Counted from the stretch's first letter, positions 10,809 through 24,311 are shown. The stretch: 64,000 nucleotides of DNA from Eremomyces bilateralis CBS 781.70 (GCF_010015585.1 NW_022985072.1:124001-188000), one strand, 5' to 3'. Numbers and translations: made by a program. Notes: generated by a model from the letters alone, not told the origin.

Positions 10809-12026
10809 TGGGCTGGTGGAGCAGTCCTGTTAGATTTGTTATGAAATCGTATATTGTCCTTCAATACGATCGCATGATTGTTCATGTGGAAGTTAAACAT
10901 GCTCCTCCATTTCCTCGCCATAAATCTTAACCAATCTGGATTCTGATAATGTAATCCCAATGCCCCCCCAGTTGTTCTAACGGCTCTCCGCCGTGAACCT
11001 TTAATTCCGACCAATCCCCGCTCTGTCCCGGCGTCGATCACTTCCTGTTCTGTTGATCGCAGCTGCAAGCAAACAACCTCTTTTGAACAACATCCATCCG
11101 CTTAACGATCTGCTTCACCCCCAGGTTTAACCAAGATCTCGAGCGCCTTGGCCAGCGAGACTAGATCATTGGCAGGCAAATACCGCCCTTGAATCTAGAA
11201 GTTTATGTGCCGAGTTTCACTCCCGAGTCCGATGCGCAGTTGATGGCTTCTCGAAAAGGTTGACAGGTTGGACCGTCACCAGGACGCGGATACATTGCGT
11301 TGACACGGTCGGGATGGTAATCGTCACGTCCAAAATCATATAATAGTCGCATTTCCTAGCGCTCGGTGCGAAATACCAAGGATTCCATCGTAAATAGCGT
11401 CAAAGGCCAGTGGTATTGGGTAAGACCTTACGTCAGTTCCTCATTCGAATGCAGGCCGCAGGGCCAGCAACGTGTCCGATCCTCGAGCTCATGGATGTCG
11501 CTGGTCGCATTATTATTGTCACCTCCAGGCTCCATGGTTTTTGGCACTTGGCAACTCTTCCCCGCAAAGATCAACAGCATCACCCACAGCTGTTCGTCTG
11601 GGGTAGTTCCCAAGCAAGCGGAGGAAACACTGGGAATGGCATCACCCGCTCTTGCTACTCCAATGATATGGACTCTGTGGCATGCCTTGCTTCTCATCCC
11701 AGGTGCTCGGTTGCGGAGATGGCTTCGGAAGTCGCCCCAGCATGGTTGATGATCCTGAAGTAGGTTCTATATGTAATGGAGCGTGGGATCTTTTACTCTG
11801 CTTTACGGTCCTTGGTTTCTAGAGTTCAACGTCAAGTTGTTAAGTCAAATCGTTTAGGGGACGTTTCTCCTGCTGTTCGCGGCTGAGCCTTCATATACTA
11901 TAGCCAAAGCTGCGTTTTGTTCCGTTCATCAAAGTCGATATACTAGTAGTCCGTCCGTTGGTCGGTTCTGTTCTACCTCTGTATCCGTCCCATTTTTGAA
12001 TAAAACTACGATATAGGACATTCAAC
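10809..12026. other. intergenic region, calponin gene to MFS gene
   Basis: 1.2 kb without a supported gene. Overlapping open frames at 11366-11763 on the plus strand and 11428-11697 on the minus strand show no recognisable domain or splice context. Confidence 0.45.
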
Positions 12027-13907
12027 ATGGAGGTTAACATAGGTGAACGTGTGGGTTTACCAGACCGAGCTTCCACATCACATATCCTAAGACCAAGTAC
12101 AGGAACGGCGTCAAATCGAGGAGGAGTTACACATCGACATCCTCCCCGGGACGGAGATCATGGCAGATATCGGGGACCATCACTTCGTCAAGGCCTCAAA
12201 ACAAGTCCTGGTCCCTCAGCCATCCGCCGACAAACATGACCCCTTGAATTGGAGCCTCTGGTGGAAAGTTTCGGCCATCGCTACGTCCAGTTTCGTCACG
12301 TTTATGATGGCTTTCGGACCATTGGCTCTGGCTCCAATGTTTCCCGCCTACCAGGAGCTGTACCACAGGGACTTGGAGGCGGTGGTGCAGTTTACTGGCG
12401 TCTGTATCCTGGTTCTTGGGTTCAGCAACTTTATATGGTACGTTCCATGAGATTTGTCAGAAGATCCGAATTGGGATGCTCAATTTACGTGTGTCCAGGG
12501 TCCCCATAAGCACGTCGTTCGGTAGGAGATGCGCATACATGCTCTCCATTTCCATTTGCCTTGCATCCATGATCTGGCGGGCGCTCGCGACGTCCTATGG
12601 CTCATTTATGGGTGCTTGCGTACTCAATGGCATTGGAGCCGGGCCGGCCGAAACAATCCAACCTGCCGTCATCACGGATATCTTCTTCCTTCACGATCGG
12701 GGGACTTGGAATACGTTCTATTGGGTCATGTACATGGGTTCGCTGATTGTGGCTCCAATTGTTTCCGGTCCGATGGCAGAGCACGTGGGCGTTGCCTCGT
12801 TCTGGTGGCTAAACACAGGTCTTTGTGTCCTTGCTCTAGTGATGGTTGTCTTCTGTTTTCCAGAGACAAAATGGGGTCCTCGAAGTGAGACAGGTGAGTT
12901 TGCAGCCGGAGAGGTCAAGATCTCCCCCGACGAGAAAGTTGCCAATGATGAGAAACTGGGGGACCGGGTTTCCGCTGCTCAAGGGGACAGTCCAGTACGC
13001 GAGGCTGAACTTACTCGTGAGGAGACTGGAGCCAGAGACCCTTGGATTGGCCGCGGATCCCCATCTCGGAGTCAATATTGGCTATACCAGCCCAATCCTC
13101 ATCCCTGGAAGTCTATCATCAACGACGTGTGGACGCCTTGGAAACTCTTCGCGTTCCCTATCGTCGAGTACGCGGCGTTTGTGGTTTCATGGTCCTGCGC
13201 GGTTTACCTGTCGATCAATCTCACCCAAAGCCAGGCGCTCGCCGCACCACCTTACGACTTTAGTCCGCAAGCCATCGGATTCACCAACTTCGCAATTCTG
13301 ATCGGCGCGCTCATCGGTCTGGTCACGGCGGGGCCTTTGAGCGACTGGGTCGCTGCGAAACTAACACAACGTAACTCGGGTATCCGAGAGCCCGAAATGC
13401 GACTGCCCGCGATGATCCCCTTTTTCCTGATCATGATACTGGGGAACATCGTTGTGGCGGTGGGCTATCAGCACCACTGGCCCTGGCAAGCCATCGTGGT
13501 TATTGGATTCACTTGCGCAGGCATCCAGGTCGCAGCCTTGCCGTCCATATCCAGCACATATGCCGTGGACAGCTATAAACCGGTCACTGGAAGTCTGTTC
13601 GTTGCGATCACGGTGAACAAGAACGTTTGGGGTTATGGTATGCAGCTAAAAACGTACACAAGCCGCTATCGACTGACATAGTCTAGGATTCTCGCGCTTC
13701 ATTACTCCTTGGAGCATGGAAGTTGGGTAAGTCTTGCCAGAACTAATATCCCTTACAACCCGCTGATTCAATGGATATAGCTTCATCCCTCCGATCATGA
13801 CCAACATGGCCCTGACAGCGTTCTTCACCCTGTGCGGGGTCATCTTCTTCTTCTATGGTAAGACGTTCCGGAGGTGGAGCAAGAATAGTAAGGTGCACAG
13901 AATGTAA
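12027..13907 (+). CDS. MFS transporter, HOL1/DHA1-like
   Basis: Five exons (12027-12042, 12098-12437, 12499-13637, 13687-13726, 13781-13907; introns of 49-61 nt) give 553 residues. The first exon is only 16 nt; it joins to HIDILPGTE and VPQPSADKHDPLNWS, the conserved cytosolic N-terminus of fungal HOL1-like carriers. Splicing the second intron restores FSNFIWVPIS at helix 2, and the FGRR loop between helices 2 and 3 is intact. A long charged loop (roughly residues 220-295) separates the two six-helix halves, as usual for the superfamily. The last two exons restore helix 12 (ALTAFFTLCGVIFFFYG) and a basic tail. The substrate cannot be read from sequence; relatives move cations, polyamines or xenobiotics. 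No neighbouring biosynthetic genes suggest a role in metabolite export. Confidence 0.9.
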
Positions 13908-14459
13908 AGGAAGAATACAGTGCTCTCTTGACCTTGCCATCGGCCCCGATGGGCTTCGATGGAGTTCGCTGGATTTCAGGGGGAAGTCATCTGCTGGTAC
14001 CATGCCAGGTGTTTTAACCATGGAGATTAGGTGTTAGGGCTATTATGCAGCAGCATCCTGTAATTTGCATCTAGTTTTACCACCGGATCTATGATTACCC
14101 TAAAGTTAGGAATATCTATGATTTCCCGTAGCGGTCTGCCATTCAAAGTTCGCCATCCAGTCTGACCAGTGACACCTGACAGGGGGAATCTTGGTCGGCT
14201 AAAGTTTCCATTCCCCAAATTCGCTTTTATGGATACGCTACTTTATGTACCAGACCTGCATCTTCAAAAATCATTTTGCTCGCAGAGATGTCCGGGACGT
14301 GTATGATCGGATTATCACCTACAATTTGATTACTTTCACTATCACTCGGTCTTGAATTTTGCCGGTCTTGGCTCTTCTCCTTCTCCCACCTTGGTAGTCA
14401 ATACCGCAAAATAAGCGCTTCATTAGTGTGCCGCAGAAACCCCAAGCAAAGCTGAAATC
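13908..14459. other. intergenic region, MFS gene to PRMT gene
   Basis: About 550 bp containing the MFS gene 3' end and the PRMT leader, with CT-rich tracts near 14335-14390. No gene is seen. Confidence 0.5.
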
Positions 14460-16219
14460 ATGTCGAGCGTCTCCTCAGACTCAGAATCCGACATTCTAGA
14501 TCCTCGTGCGGATGAAGGGTGGGAAGATGTCGAACCTGAAGAGGAGATCATTTCAGTCAAAAGTTTCTTCGACGACCGCTGGTTTCCCGATGTAAAGAGC
14601 ATGCTGGAGTATTGCAAACAAGAGCATGGATTTGATTTCTCGGATGTCCGCAAGCGCCTCGGTTTGTAAACATGTTGCATGTTCCATTAATGCGGAATTC
14701 TTTGATTGCACGATTGCTGACCAAGGTTGTGCGCAGGTTTGGATTTCTATGATACTATCAAACTCATCAACTACATCCGAGAGGGGGCAAAAGTGTCTAA
14801 GGATGTCCCCGAAATTACTTCACGAGATCAATTTGTCGATGATAAATTCCTGCAGCCTGCATTGGAAGACGATGCGCTGTTGTTCAGCTTAAGTTTCGAT
14901 GATGGGCCTGATGATGCTGAAAACCAGGAGCCAGGGCCGACTGGTACGGATCAGGAATTGAAGAAGCAAATCAAAGAACTGGAAGAAGCTCTGAATCAGA
15001 AGAATCAGGAATTCGAGAGCTACCGGGAGGCGGTTTCAAAATCTCTTGATAAGCGATGGGGTGCCAGTGCAGAAACCGAGGATGCGCCAGTCGTTCCCAA
15101 GATTTCTGCCGCCGATGTCAATGAACGCCAAGCGGGACATGACGACTCCTATTTCGAGTCTTACGACGACCACAGTATGTTAGTTGACGTCTACTGGTAG
15201 ATCGAGGCTAATCAGGACTAGATATCCATCACACCATGCTGAAAGACGCAATCCGGACAGACGCATACCGGGACTTCATCTACGACAACAAGCACCTCTT
15301 CGCTGGAAAGACGGTCCTCGACATCGGCTGTGGAACAGGAATCCTGTCCATGTTCTGTGCCAAAGCAGGCGCAGCACGGGTCATTGCAGTGGACAACTCA
15401 TCTGTCCTCGAACGAGCCAGGGCCAATGTGGCAGAAAACGGACTGGAGAAGACGATCACCTGCATCCGCGGGAAAATCGAGGAAGTAAAGCTCCCTGTGG
15501 AAAAAGTTGACATCATTGTTTCTGAGTGGATGGGCTACTGCTTGTTGTTCGAGGCGATGCTGGACTCGGTCTTATGGGCACGAGATAGATATCTCAAATC
15601 TGGTGGGCTAATGGTTCCATCCCATTGCACCCTCCAGATCGCACCGGCGATGGATTCCGACTATTTCAGGGACAACGTCGACTTCTGGCGCGACGTCTAC
15701 GGGTTCAAAATGAGTGCCATGGGGGAGAAGATGCACGATGACGCATTAGTCTGCCAACTGAAGGAAAAGAACATTGCAGGAAAGTCATACCCTTTCCTAG
15801 TTTTGCCGTTGCATGACATCACCACGAAAGACCTCTCATTTACTCGCGAGTTCAATGTGACCCTTGAAAAGAAGGACGCTCAATTGGACGCCTGGGTGGT
15901 TTGGTTCGACACGTTCTTTCTGACTTCTCCCGACGCCACCCTCGAGCCCGATGCTCGCGCCGAGAACTGGAAAGATCCTTCACGAGGAACTGCGTTCACA
16001 ACAGGACCGTTTGGAAAGGAAACGCATTGGATGTCGGGGGTATTTTGGATCGACCAGACCAAAACGAAGACCAGTGATCTCAAAACTGGAGATACTGTCT
16101 CCGGAACCATCACCTATCGTCAAGGGAAATCGAACAAAAGGGGATTGGAGGTTGATATTTCCTGGTCCTCGCCGAAGGAACCAAAAGTGTCTGGCACGCA
16201 GGCTTGGTTAATTCGTTAG
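14460..16219 (+). CDS. protein arginine N-methyltransferase 3 type (Rmt3/RmtB)
   Basis: Three exons (14460-14661, 14737-15174, 15222-16219; introns of 75 and 47 nt) give 545 residues. It should transfer methyl groups from S-adenosylmethionine to arginine in substrates such as ribosomal protein S2. The catalytic core carries motif I DIGCGTG (Asp 247), the double-E loop with SEWMGY (Glu 315) and FEAML (Glu 324), and the THW loop (His 482). Upstream is an acidic leader (WEDVEPEEE) and a region where PRMT3 has a C2H2 finger; here only one Cys and one His of that finger remain (LEYCKQEHGFDF), so zinc binding is doubtful. A coiled coil (KKQIKELEEAL) links this to the core. The domain order points to PRMT3 rather than PRMT1. 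Confidence 0.93.
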
Positions 16220-16904
16220 GAGGTACTACTTATCCCCGGGCCTATACGGTTCAAGAATAGTCAAATAAGGAATCTCTCAAAATTTGGAAGCCCTATGGTA
16301 TTACGTAGATTGAAGATAAGATCCGAAGAGGACTGGTGTTCATATAATCACCGGTTGCGCTCGTAGTTGTGTGCTGTGTAATACTTCGAGGAGTGTGGTG
16401 TACTGGTGTCGGAAGTTTCCCGGGCTGGTACGGGATCAATGATAATTGAATGAAATGTCTAGAGGTCGCTCACTGGGAACTCTAGATAGCAGAGAGGTAA
16501 AATCTCTACAATAATATCATAGAAAGACAGACCCGAAGGGGTAGTAGAAGTAGAGAATACGATGAATGGCAGAGTTGAAGTCGACGGCAACGATCCGAGT
16601 CAGGGGGAGACCCTGGTTGGCGCATGACAGGCATCAGATAATTCGATCATTACGGAACGAGGCGTCAATGAATACACCTAATGAAATCCACTTAATGAAA
16701 TAGCGCTGCACGCGTACATCATCACCTGCGCCTCGTAACTGTACATGATCTGGTCACTTGCAATAACGCCGTATCTTCTATCCGTCGTGTGCTTCAGGAT
16801 CTGCTATCATTCATTCTGCGGGTCCCAAATCTTCTGGCCTGCCGTTTCCACATTGTCCAGAGAATGCATTGAAGCTCTGGCAATTCCTCTAGCTCGTCGC
16901 GCTC
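16220..16904. other. intergenic region, PRMT gene to rav1
   Basis: The PRMT 3' flank and the rav1 promoter. I see no gene in either strand. Confidence 0.5.
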
Positions 16905-19900
16905 ATGCGAACTGTCCTACCTGGCAGACCCCAGGCAAAGCTTCAAGCTGTCTCCACGGAGCTTTGGGATGGGAAACACATTGTCGTATGTCCACATCTC
17001 CTAAGCGACACGCTCCGATGCTAGACTCTAACACCAACGGAAGGTATACATCTCCGGGAATGCCGTCGTCATCCTTGATGGACCGCACCAGCTTCTCCAG
17101 ACCATCTATCTCGACAAGGATGACGACCTACAAGCAGTTGCACTCGATGAGGACTCGGGGAAAATAGCAGCGGCTTCGAGCACGGAGATTCACATCTACA
17201 AGCCATATGGGAAGGAGGAAGGCTTCCTCCAGGTATTCAAGGCTCATTGGAATCGTTGATATGGAGCTAATGCGCCTCAGTGGTCATTGCAATGCTCGAT
17301 TCGCACCGACGAAACGAAGGGAGATGTGCAGACACTATCCTGGGGCCAAGATGAAGGCTTGTTGGTTGGAAGCAACGCGTTGAGTCTTTACGATACTCAC
17401 AACGCCTCCAACCTTCACTGGTCGAGACCTTTAGCAAATGCCGCCAAGTTCGCCGAGTTTTCGTATGACGGAACCCTAATAGCCACATCAGGCCAATATG
17501 ATCGGCTCGTCAAGATATGGAGGCTACTGGGTGTTGGACCCTCTGGTCAAGAGTTTGACTATGGATACCTTCGTCACCCGGCCGTCGTTACCGACATACA
17601 CTGGCGGCAGCCATTCCATAGGGAACAGTCCATGGAGAACATCGTATATACGATCTGCGCTGATAACAAGGTCCGAATCTTTGCTCCTATGGACCACCAT
17701 GCGCCGTCAATCTTCCAACAATGGGGAGAAATCGACCTCATGCAATCGATACAACCCAGGGGCCTCGATCCTTCGCAGAGGTCCTCGAAGAGATACGCTT
17801 TCATAATCGACAGTCGAGACTTTACGCTCGCAGCTGAACGAGCGGTTCAACAGGCTGCAAATGACTTGGCCGAACAACGAGCTCTGGCGCATCTCATTGA
17901 AGCCGCAAATCGAAATCCCGAGGTCTGTGTGGTTCTCGACGATCAGGGCAACATGTCTGCATGGGGTCTTGAAGGTGTAGGGTTGCCTCATCCAAAGCTT
18001 TCCGATATTTTCAATATCGCCCACGTTCATGGATTAAAACTGCGGTTCGCAAGCCATACAAGCGGTCTGGGGTCTTATGCCCAGTTTCACAACTTCTGTG
18101 GGGACAAATCCAACAGTGCATTCACGCTGATTGCTCAGCATTTCGATGGTCGAATAGAATGGTTCGAGGCCAGAGTTGACCAACTGTTCGATTTGGAACC
18201 GCGAAAGCAGCGGCTGCACCGGAGGGCGCTATGGGCTGGCCATCGAAAACCGATCAAAAAAATAGTACGAACCGCTACCGGGAAGGCTGTCATTTCTCGT
18301 ACAGAAAACAACAGGAGCTGTATCTGGGTTCAGAAGCTATCCAGCCCCGGAATGAGACTCTCTCTGCAGAGCATGGTTCCAATCGACGAACACATTCACC
18401 GTATGTGGCTCCTTCGAGAGGGCAAGTTTGTTGTCTTTCTACACCATGGAAGCGTGTCCGTATGGGACTCCCGCGGACCCAAAGCTTTTGAAGTAGCCCG
18501 AAGACAATACACGATCAGGGGTAAGCCACTTTGCTTGATCTTGATACCTGAGGCTTCGGGTGAACAAGACTCTGTGCATCTCGCGACCATTAGCTCGGAG
18601 ATGGACGGCGTGGCATGGGAAGTTCAACTTCCTCCTGAACAAGCCGACGGGCACGCGAATGGTGCAACCGATGAAGTCCAGCTCCGAGACTTCGGGACAT
18701 TCGATCTTGGCACGGGCGACGATCTTGCATTTGTCCTTCCGGTCGATCCAGCGGGCACTGCACCCGTGATCTCTGGCTTCCTAGACACCTTCGCTCGAGA
18801 CATTGCAATATCCTACACGACTTCCGGGACTATCAAGGCGTGGACAACGCGTGTCAATAAAGCGAAGCGAACATTGGAGTGGCTGAACACTGCCAGTGTG
18901 GACACCTTCATCGAAAACCCGTCGCTTATGAGCGGTACATCGATCCGTAAAGCCGCGATGATCGATGCCGATAAAACGTCGTTGACGATTTGGAATACGC
19001 GTAGCGCCCAGTTAGAGCATCAAGAAGTGTTCAAAGATCAAATCATCACGGACCTGGATTGGTCTTTCACGCCAGACAACCAATCGATACTCTCCGTCGG
19101 GTTCGATCACAAAGTCCTCATATATACCCAGCTACGATACGATTACCTGGACGCAGGTCCGTCATGGGCACCGATTCGTGAGATCCATATTCGGAGTCTG
19201 ACTCCCCATCCCATTGGCGATTCCTGTTGGTTGGGCAATGGCGGTCTCGTCATGGGGGCGGGGAATCAACTGTTCGTGCAAGATGATAAGCTAGACGTAT
19301 CTTACGGTATTCTATCGAACATCCGGTTGCCATCAAGTGCGCACGGCTCCTTGGACATTTTCACAGCCGTCAGCCGTCTGAACGGACCGTTACCAGTCTT
19401 CCACCCCCAGTTTCTTGCCCAATGCGTTTTGACTGGGAAGCTGTTGTTGGCGCAACAGATTCTGACGAAGCTCTTCAAAATCTTGAAATTCTACTCGGAA
19501 GGAGACCCGTTGGACAGTAGCCTTGGATTTGACGCAGATGACGTTTCCCGAAAACCGGAAATGTACCATGCTGCAAGAAAGGAAATGCATTCTTCCTATG
19601 CCGATTTTGACAGCGACGACGACGAGCCCGCGACAGTGACTGAAGAGGTTGCAAGTTCGATAAATGGTATCTTGATGCACTGTCAAATACCCCAACTCTC
19701 GAGCAGGGAGCAATTCCATCTCGCGCACATCGTCGAATGCGTCGGCACGGTGGAGAAGCACCGTCGCTCCGTGGACGACAATGCGCGCCGATTTCTTCTA
19801 TTCTTCCGCCTGCATGTTCTTCGCAAATCGGAGCAGGTCGACTTACACCCGCTTTCTTGGCGCGAGATCACCTGGGCTTATCACAGTGGTAGTCAGGACA

Positions 19901-21162
19901 TCCTCGTTGACCTCGTGTCGAGACATTACCACGGCAAGATGCTCTGGCAACATGCGCGGCAGAGCGGCATGTTCATGTGGATGACGGATTTGAACGCGCT
20001 CCGGAGTCAGTTCGAGGTCATTGCGCGGAATGAGTTTACCAAATCCGAGGAAAAGGACCCTATCGACTGCAGCTTGTATTACCTCGCTCTGAAGAAAAAG
20101 GCTGTATTGGTGGGGCTGTGGAGAATGGCGACGTGGTGCAAAGAACAGGGCGCAACCTCGAAGCTACTGTCCAACAACTTCAACGAGGCACGATGGAAGA
20201 CGGCGGCGTTGAAGAACGCCTACGCGCTCATGGGACGGCGGAGATTTCAATACGCCGCCGCGTTCTTCTTGCTCGCCGACCACCTCGCCGATGCGGTCAG
20301 CGTCCTAGCGAACCGGCTCCAAGACATGCAGCTTGCGATCGCCGTGGCGCGCGTGTACGAAGGCGACGATGGCCCGGTACTCAGAGACTTCCTGCTGGAG
20401 CGCGTGCTGCCGCAAGCCGTGACCGACGGGAATCGATGGCTTGCCACCTGGGCGTTTTGGATGCTGAACCGACGAGACAAGGCAGTGCTGGCACTTGTCA
20501 CTCCTCTGACGACCTTGGTCTCGCCCCCGGAATCTCCGAAGCTGGAGTCGCGCTTGTTCCTTACGGATGACCCGGCGCTCATTGTGTTGTATAAGCAGTT
20601 GCGGGAGAAGTCATTGCAGACATTGCGAGGTGCGATGTCGGTGTCGCCGAGGACGGAGTGGGAGTTCGTGCTTCACACTGCCAACTTATACACGAGGATG
20701 GGCTGTGACCTCCTCGCACTCGATCTGGGTACGAACTCCTTTCCCATTCCTTTCGTAACCACCGCTAACAATCCAACAGTCAAAACCTGGGAATTCCTTC
20801 TCCCCGCATGCGGCCATCAGCCCACCCAACCCCAAAGCCCCCAACCCCCCGCATCTCCTGACTTCACCCACCCTCTCCACTCCCCTCTTACCCCCCAGGC
20901 CCGCTCCGCCCTCGACAACTTCAACATCGACCCGCGCAAGATCCTCCGCCGTCGCAGCTCTATGGTCGTCGCTGACCTCCCCGCGCCAGACGGTCACGCG
21001 GGCGGCGTGGCGAACTTGAACGGCGTGCTGGAGGACGCGGGGACCCCGCAGTCGGAGCGTGAGCAGGCTGCAGCGGAGGGGAGGTCGAGGAAGGAGGATA
21101 GGACGCCGACGCAGTTCCAGGAGCCGGATGCGAATAGTCTGTTGGACGCGTTTGGGTTTTAA
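16905..21162 (+). CDS. rav1: Rav1, RAVE complex subunit (V-ATPase assembly)
   Basis: Four exons (16905-16985, 17044-17232, 17281-20728, 20780-21162; introns of 58, 48 and 51 nt) give 1366 residues, close to the 1357 of yeast Rav1. The N-terminal half consists of degenerate WD40 repeats (for example LVKIWRLLG and LTIWNTRS), and the C-terminal part matches the Rav1/rabconnectin helical domain, including LMGRRRFQYAAAFFLLA near residue 1075. With Skp1 and Rav2, Rav1 reassembles the V1 and V0 sectors of the vacuolar/endosomal proton pump. The start at 16905 is supported because it gives LPGRPQAKLQAV, the typical Rav1 opening. The last intron is 51 nt without an in-frame stop, so it can be overlooked; removing it gives DLVKTWEFLLP. 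The C-terminal 130 residues are Pro-rich and disordered. Confidence 0.93.
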
Positions 21163-21807
21163 CGGGGTGTGTAGTTTCATAGGTTCATCCAGTTCTGGCG
21201 TTTCGATTGGGCCCCGGGTGGAAGATTTCGATCGATGTGATGACTGTCTTCATTGCGCATGGCGTCTCGGTTGGTTTTCAGTACAGGCTTTGTGTGCAGA
21301 CTTTGTGTGCAATCGGATTGTTTTAGATAGTATTTCAAGCAAATTAATTGACGTGCCATCAACAGAACAAAATTCAATACCTAGCCTCTTTGAGCTGCTG
21401 GGCTCTGACGCCCCCCTTTGATTCCAAGGGCAAAGTGCGTAGAATCCCCAATGCTGAGAGCATCAGAGATGCTAGTCGCCTATCATACTGGCGTGTAGCT
21501 TCTGGAGGGGTTGGCTTTTGTCGATATTGTCTGTTCTACATTTCGTCGGTCATTAGGGAATCTTAATTTCTCAATTAAGTATGCGATGTATGATACGTAA
21601 AGAGTGTTCTCCCTAAATTCAATCCAGAACTGCGGGATCTCGCTTCCGCCAATGGCTGTCCGCCGTTGACCAGCCGACATAATACATAGTAGTAGCCAAT
21701 AACGACCATCTGCGTTATTGACACCTCTTGTCATCAGCTTCATACCAATAGGTCGAGGGATTATATCCAGGTCCCCCCAGAATATGAAACAGGATGACCC
21801 AAGCGGG
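21163..21807. other. convergent intergenic region, rav1 / TLC gene
   Basis: 3' flanks of two convergent genes. AT-rich stretches around 21310-21350 and 21540-21600 are plausible polyadenylation regions. No gene is supported. Confidence 0.5.
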
Positions 21808-23043
21808 CTATAGCCCCCCAACAAGCTCGCTATCATCCCCCGTCATCCCCTCCATTGCCTCCGCAATCTCATCCGCAATCTCATCAAAGCTATTCCGCCT
21901 CCTAACCCGCCTCGTCGCCTCCACCTCCACTGACTTCCTCCCCTCCGCACCCACCCCGCGCCCCACCTGCACATCACTCGCCACCAGCACCCCCCCATCC
22001 GCCGGTTCCTCCGCCTTCCCCTTCCCCTTCTCGGCGCGCCGCGTCCCGAACGGCGGATCGAACCGCTTGCGGATCGTCTGGATCATCTTGTTGAACCAGA
22101 AGAAGTTCAGCGAGTTGAGGGTTAGGTTGGCGGCGAGGTAGGTGGCGCCGAGCCAGGCGGGCATGTGCATTTCGCCGGCGTACCGCATGGTGTCTTCGGA
22201 GCCAGGGAGGAGGGCCGCCGTCCGGCGGTCGAGGTAGAGGGCGAGTTCATCCTTGTCGGCGGTCCAGGCGCGGTAAATGTCGGAGAAGGCTTGCATGGAG
22301 GAATAGGTTCCCCAGACGAGGCGGCAGCTGAAGAAGGTGCAGAGGAGAATGATGCCGTTGATCAGCTGTATCCGGGACCCCGTAAGGTTCAACTTGTCGC
22401 AGAACCAGTGGATGTTCAAAAAGGGTGTGGACAGCTCGTAGAGGATGAAGGTCGGCCCAAAGTAATTAGCATATGGCCGCTTGGAGAATAATGTTAGCAT
22501 GCAGTCGCTTACACATCACCTGCATATGGGACCTACGAAACCAAGTGTAAACACCGTCAGAGCACAAACCGCATGTGCCAAAATGCCGAATCCAAACATA
22601 TCTGCATGGAGCAGGCTGACGGCCAAATCCCACGCGAAATACCCACATGCAAACGCCAAGATCAACCCCAATCCGCCGTCGTACCCCCAGATCCTTTCCG
22701 GCCAGTTCTCCGCCAGCCCCATGACCTTCCGCTCCTCATCGACCGCGACGACGTACAGCGCCATGGCGCTGATCAGGACGCTCTGGACGAACGAGACGAC
22801 GTGGATGTCCCAGTTGAGGCGGGTCTTGCGCGGCAGATTGGCGTAGGTGCGCGGGCAGAGCTTCATAGAGATCCATGGCGACAGGCGGTTGTAGATGAAG
22901 TTGTAGAAGAGGAAGGCGAGGGCGACCTCGTGAGAGTGGTAGTGGAGGGTAGAGAGGTCGAGCGGCTCCGCGACGCGGCTGAGGTAGTGGTCGATGGCGA
23001 TTTTGATGCGGGGAGAGGGCTGGAGGGGGAAGGGATCCTTCAT
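21808..23043 (-). CDS. TLC-domain multispanning membrane protein
   Basis: Two exons (23043-22537 and 22479-21808; 57-nt intron) give 392 residues. The protein has several hydrophobic helices and a TRAM-LAG1-CLN8 pattern: HSHEVALAFLFYNFIYN near the start, a loop with RKTRLNWDIHVVSFVQS, a conserved GYFAWDLAVSLLH segment, then FILYELSTPFLNIHWF. The arrangement is that of TMEM56/FAM57-like proteins rather than ceramide synthase Lag1, which has a different Lag motif and a longer N-terminus. TLC proteins act in ER or plasma-membrane lipid handling. The C-terminal 90 residues are charged and cytosolic, ending in an acidic stretch. The exact lipid role is unknown. Confidence 0.85.
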
Positions 23044-24311
23044 GGTGTCGCGAGTTCAGCGGTGGACTACCGTGATGGTTGTACTACCTTCAATATATGG
23101 CGGAATTCAAGATTCAGGTACTTGTATTAGGGGATCAGATAGGATGAAGAGGGGATAAATGAGAACGGCGAAACGACTATCTCCTCACAACGAACGGGGA
23201 GGAGGTTAATATGGATGTCTAGCAATGTAAGACAAAGAGGATGATGGCAGCCTAGGAGCCGAGGAGGATGACCTGAAAGATGGCAGATGATGGATTGTCG
23301 AAGGCCACCGTACCAGGTAGCAACGTGAACATAAATCTGGTCCACATGAGGAAGAGGTGTCGGGAGAGGCGTCAGTTCCGGTTCCGATTTCCGAAATGCT
23401 GGAGATGAGGGACCAGAAGGCAACAAGGCAGAACGCCATAGGCGCAAGGCAGCAATTGTTTCTGTTGCTCCTGGTCACGTGCATGAACTTTGTTTCTGTC
23501 CCCCTCCCGTTTCAACATCTCAAGTCGCCATCCTCTATCTCATCGCCCAACTTCAGGTGCCATTCTAGGAATGTTGCATCTCAAATACATATGTCTCTCG
23601 TATTTTCCGGGGAATTCTCCTTCGGGTTTGTGGAACACAGCATTCGAGACCCCAAGCGGCATCCGTGATCAAGAAGAGGCGCAGCGACGTTACTGCATCG
23701 TAATGCAGCCTCTGCTGCACCCCATCTGGTCAATATAACGATAAATTAATCGTTCCTAACTTGCTGAAGAGAGAACGAGACACTGATCTGTACATTGCAC
23801 TGATTTGCCTCAGCTGAATTGGATCAAATAAGACCTGGGTGTTTGCGAGGTGCATTAATATGACCAGAACACCCATTCTTTGTCCCAGACCACCGGATAT
23901 CGTGGTACAAATTGAATCATATCGTATCGAACTGACCATATGCAGTTGTCGGTTGGCCAGGAGTCGTTGCACAAGGCAGAATTGAAGCACACCACGACAG
24001 GCACCATGTGTCCCTGTCCATAACTTTATAAGACTCCCCCAGTTCTTAAATGCTGGCCCTGGCGCTATATTTGGCTCCAAAATGGCACAAACTGGCGGAG
24101 ATGCTTGCTTGGAACCTGGGCACCCTCATTTCTCACCAGGATACTCCCGCTCCGACCTCTGGGCTCTAATCGAAGGTGTGGATAGACGATGATCGGTGGC
24201 TATAAGGAGGCCCTCGGGCTACCCCAATTTTTTGGTTTCCTATGGTCGTTAGTCCTTGGTTTAGACGTTTGAGTCGTAATGCTCCCGACGATCGCCGTTT
24301 CAAGTCCCATC
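23044..24311. other. intergenic region, TLC gene / Cys-rich GPI gene (divergent)
   Basis: 1.27 kb between outward-transcribed genes. It contains one CACGTG box at 23476-23481. A 103-codon open frame at 23357-23668 has no recognisable feature and is not called. Confidence 0.45.

Noticed and set aside
11366-11763. Overlapping 117- and 127-codon frames in an intergenic gap
   Set aside because: No promoter, splice pattern or domain; a minus-strand frame of similar length overlaps them.
12160-12162. ATG as start of the MFS protein
   Set aside because: It would drop the conserved HIDILPGTE segment that is open upstream and is joined to a start codon by a good intron.
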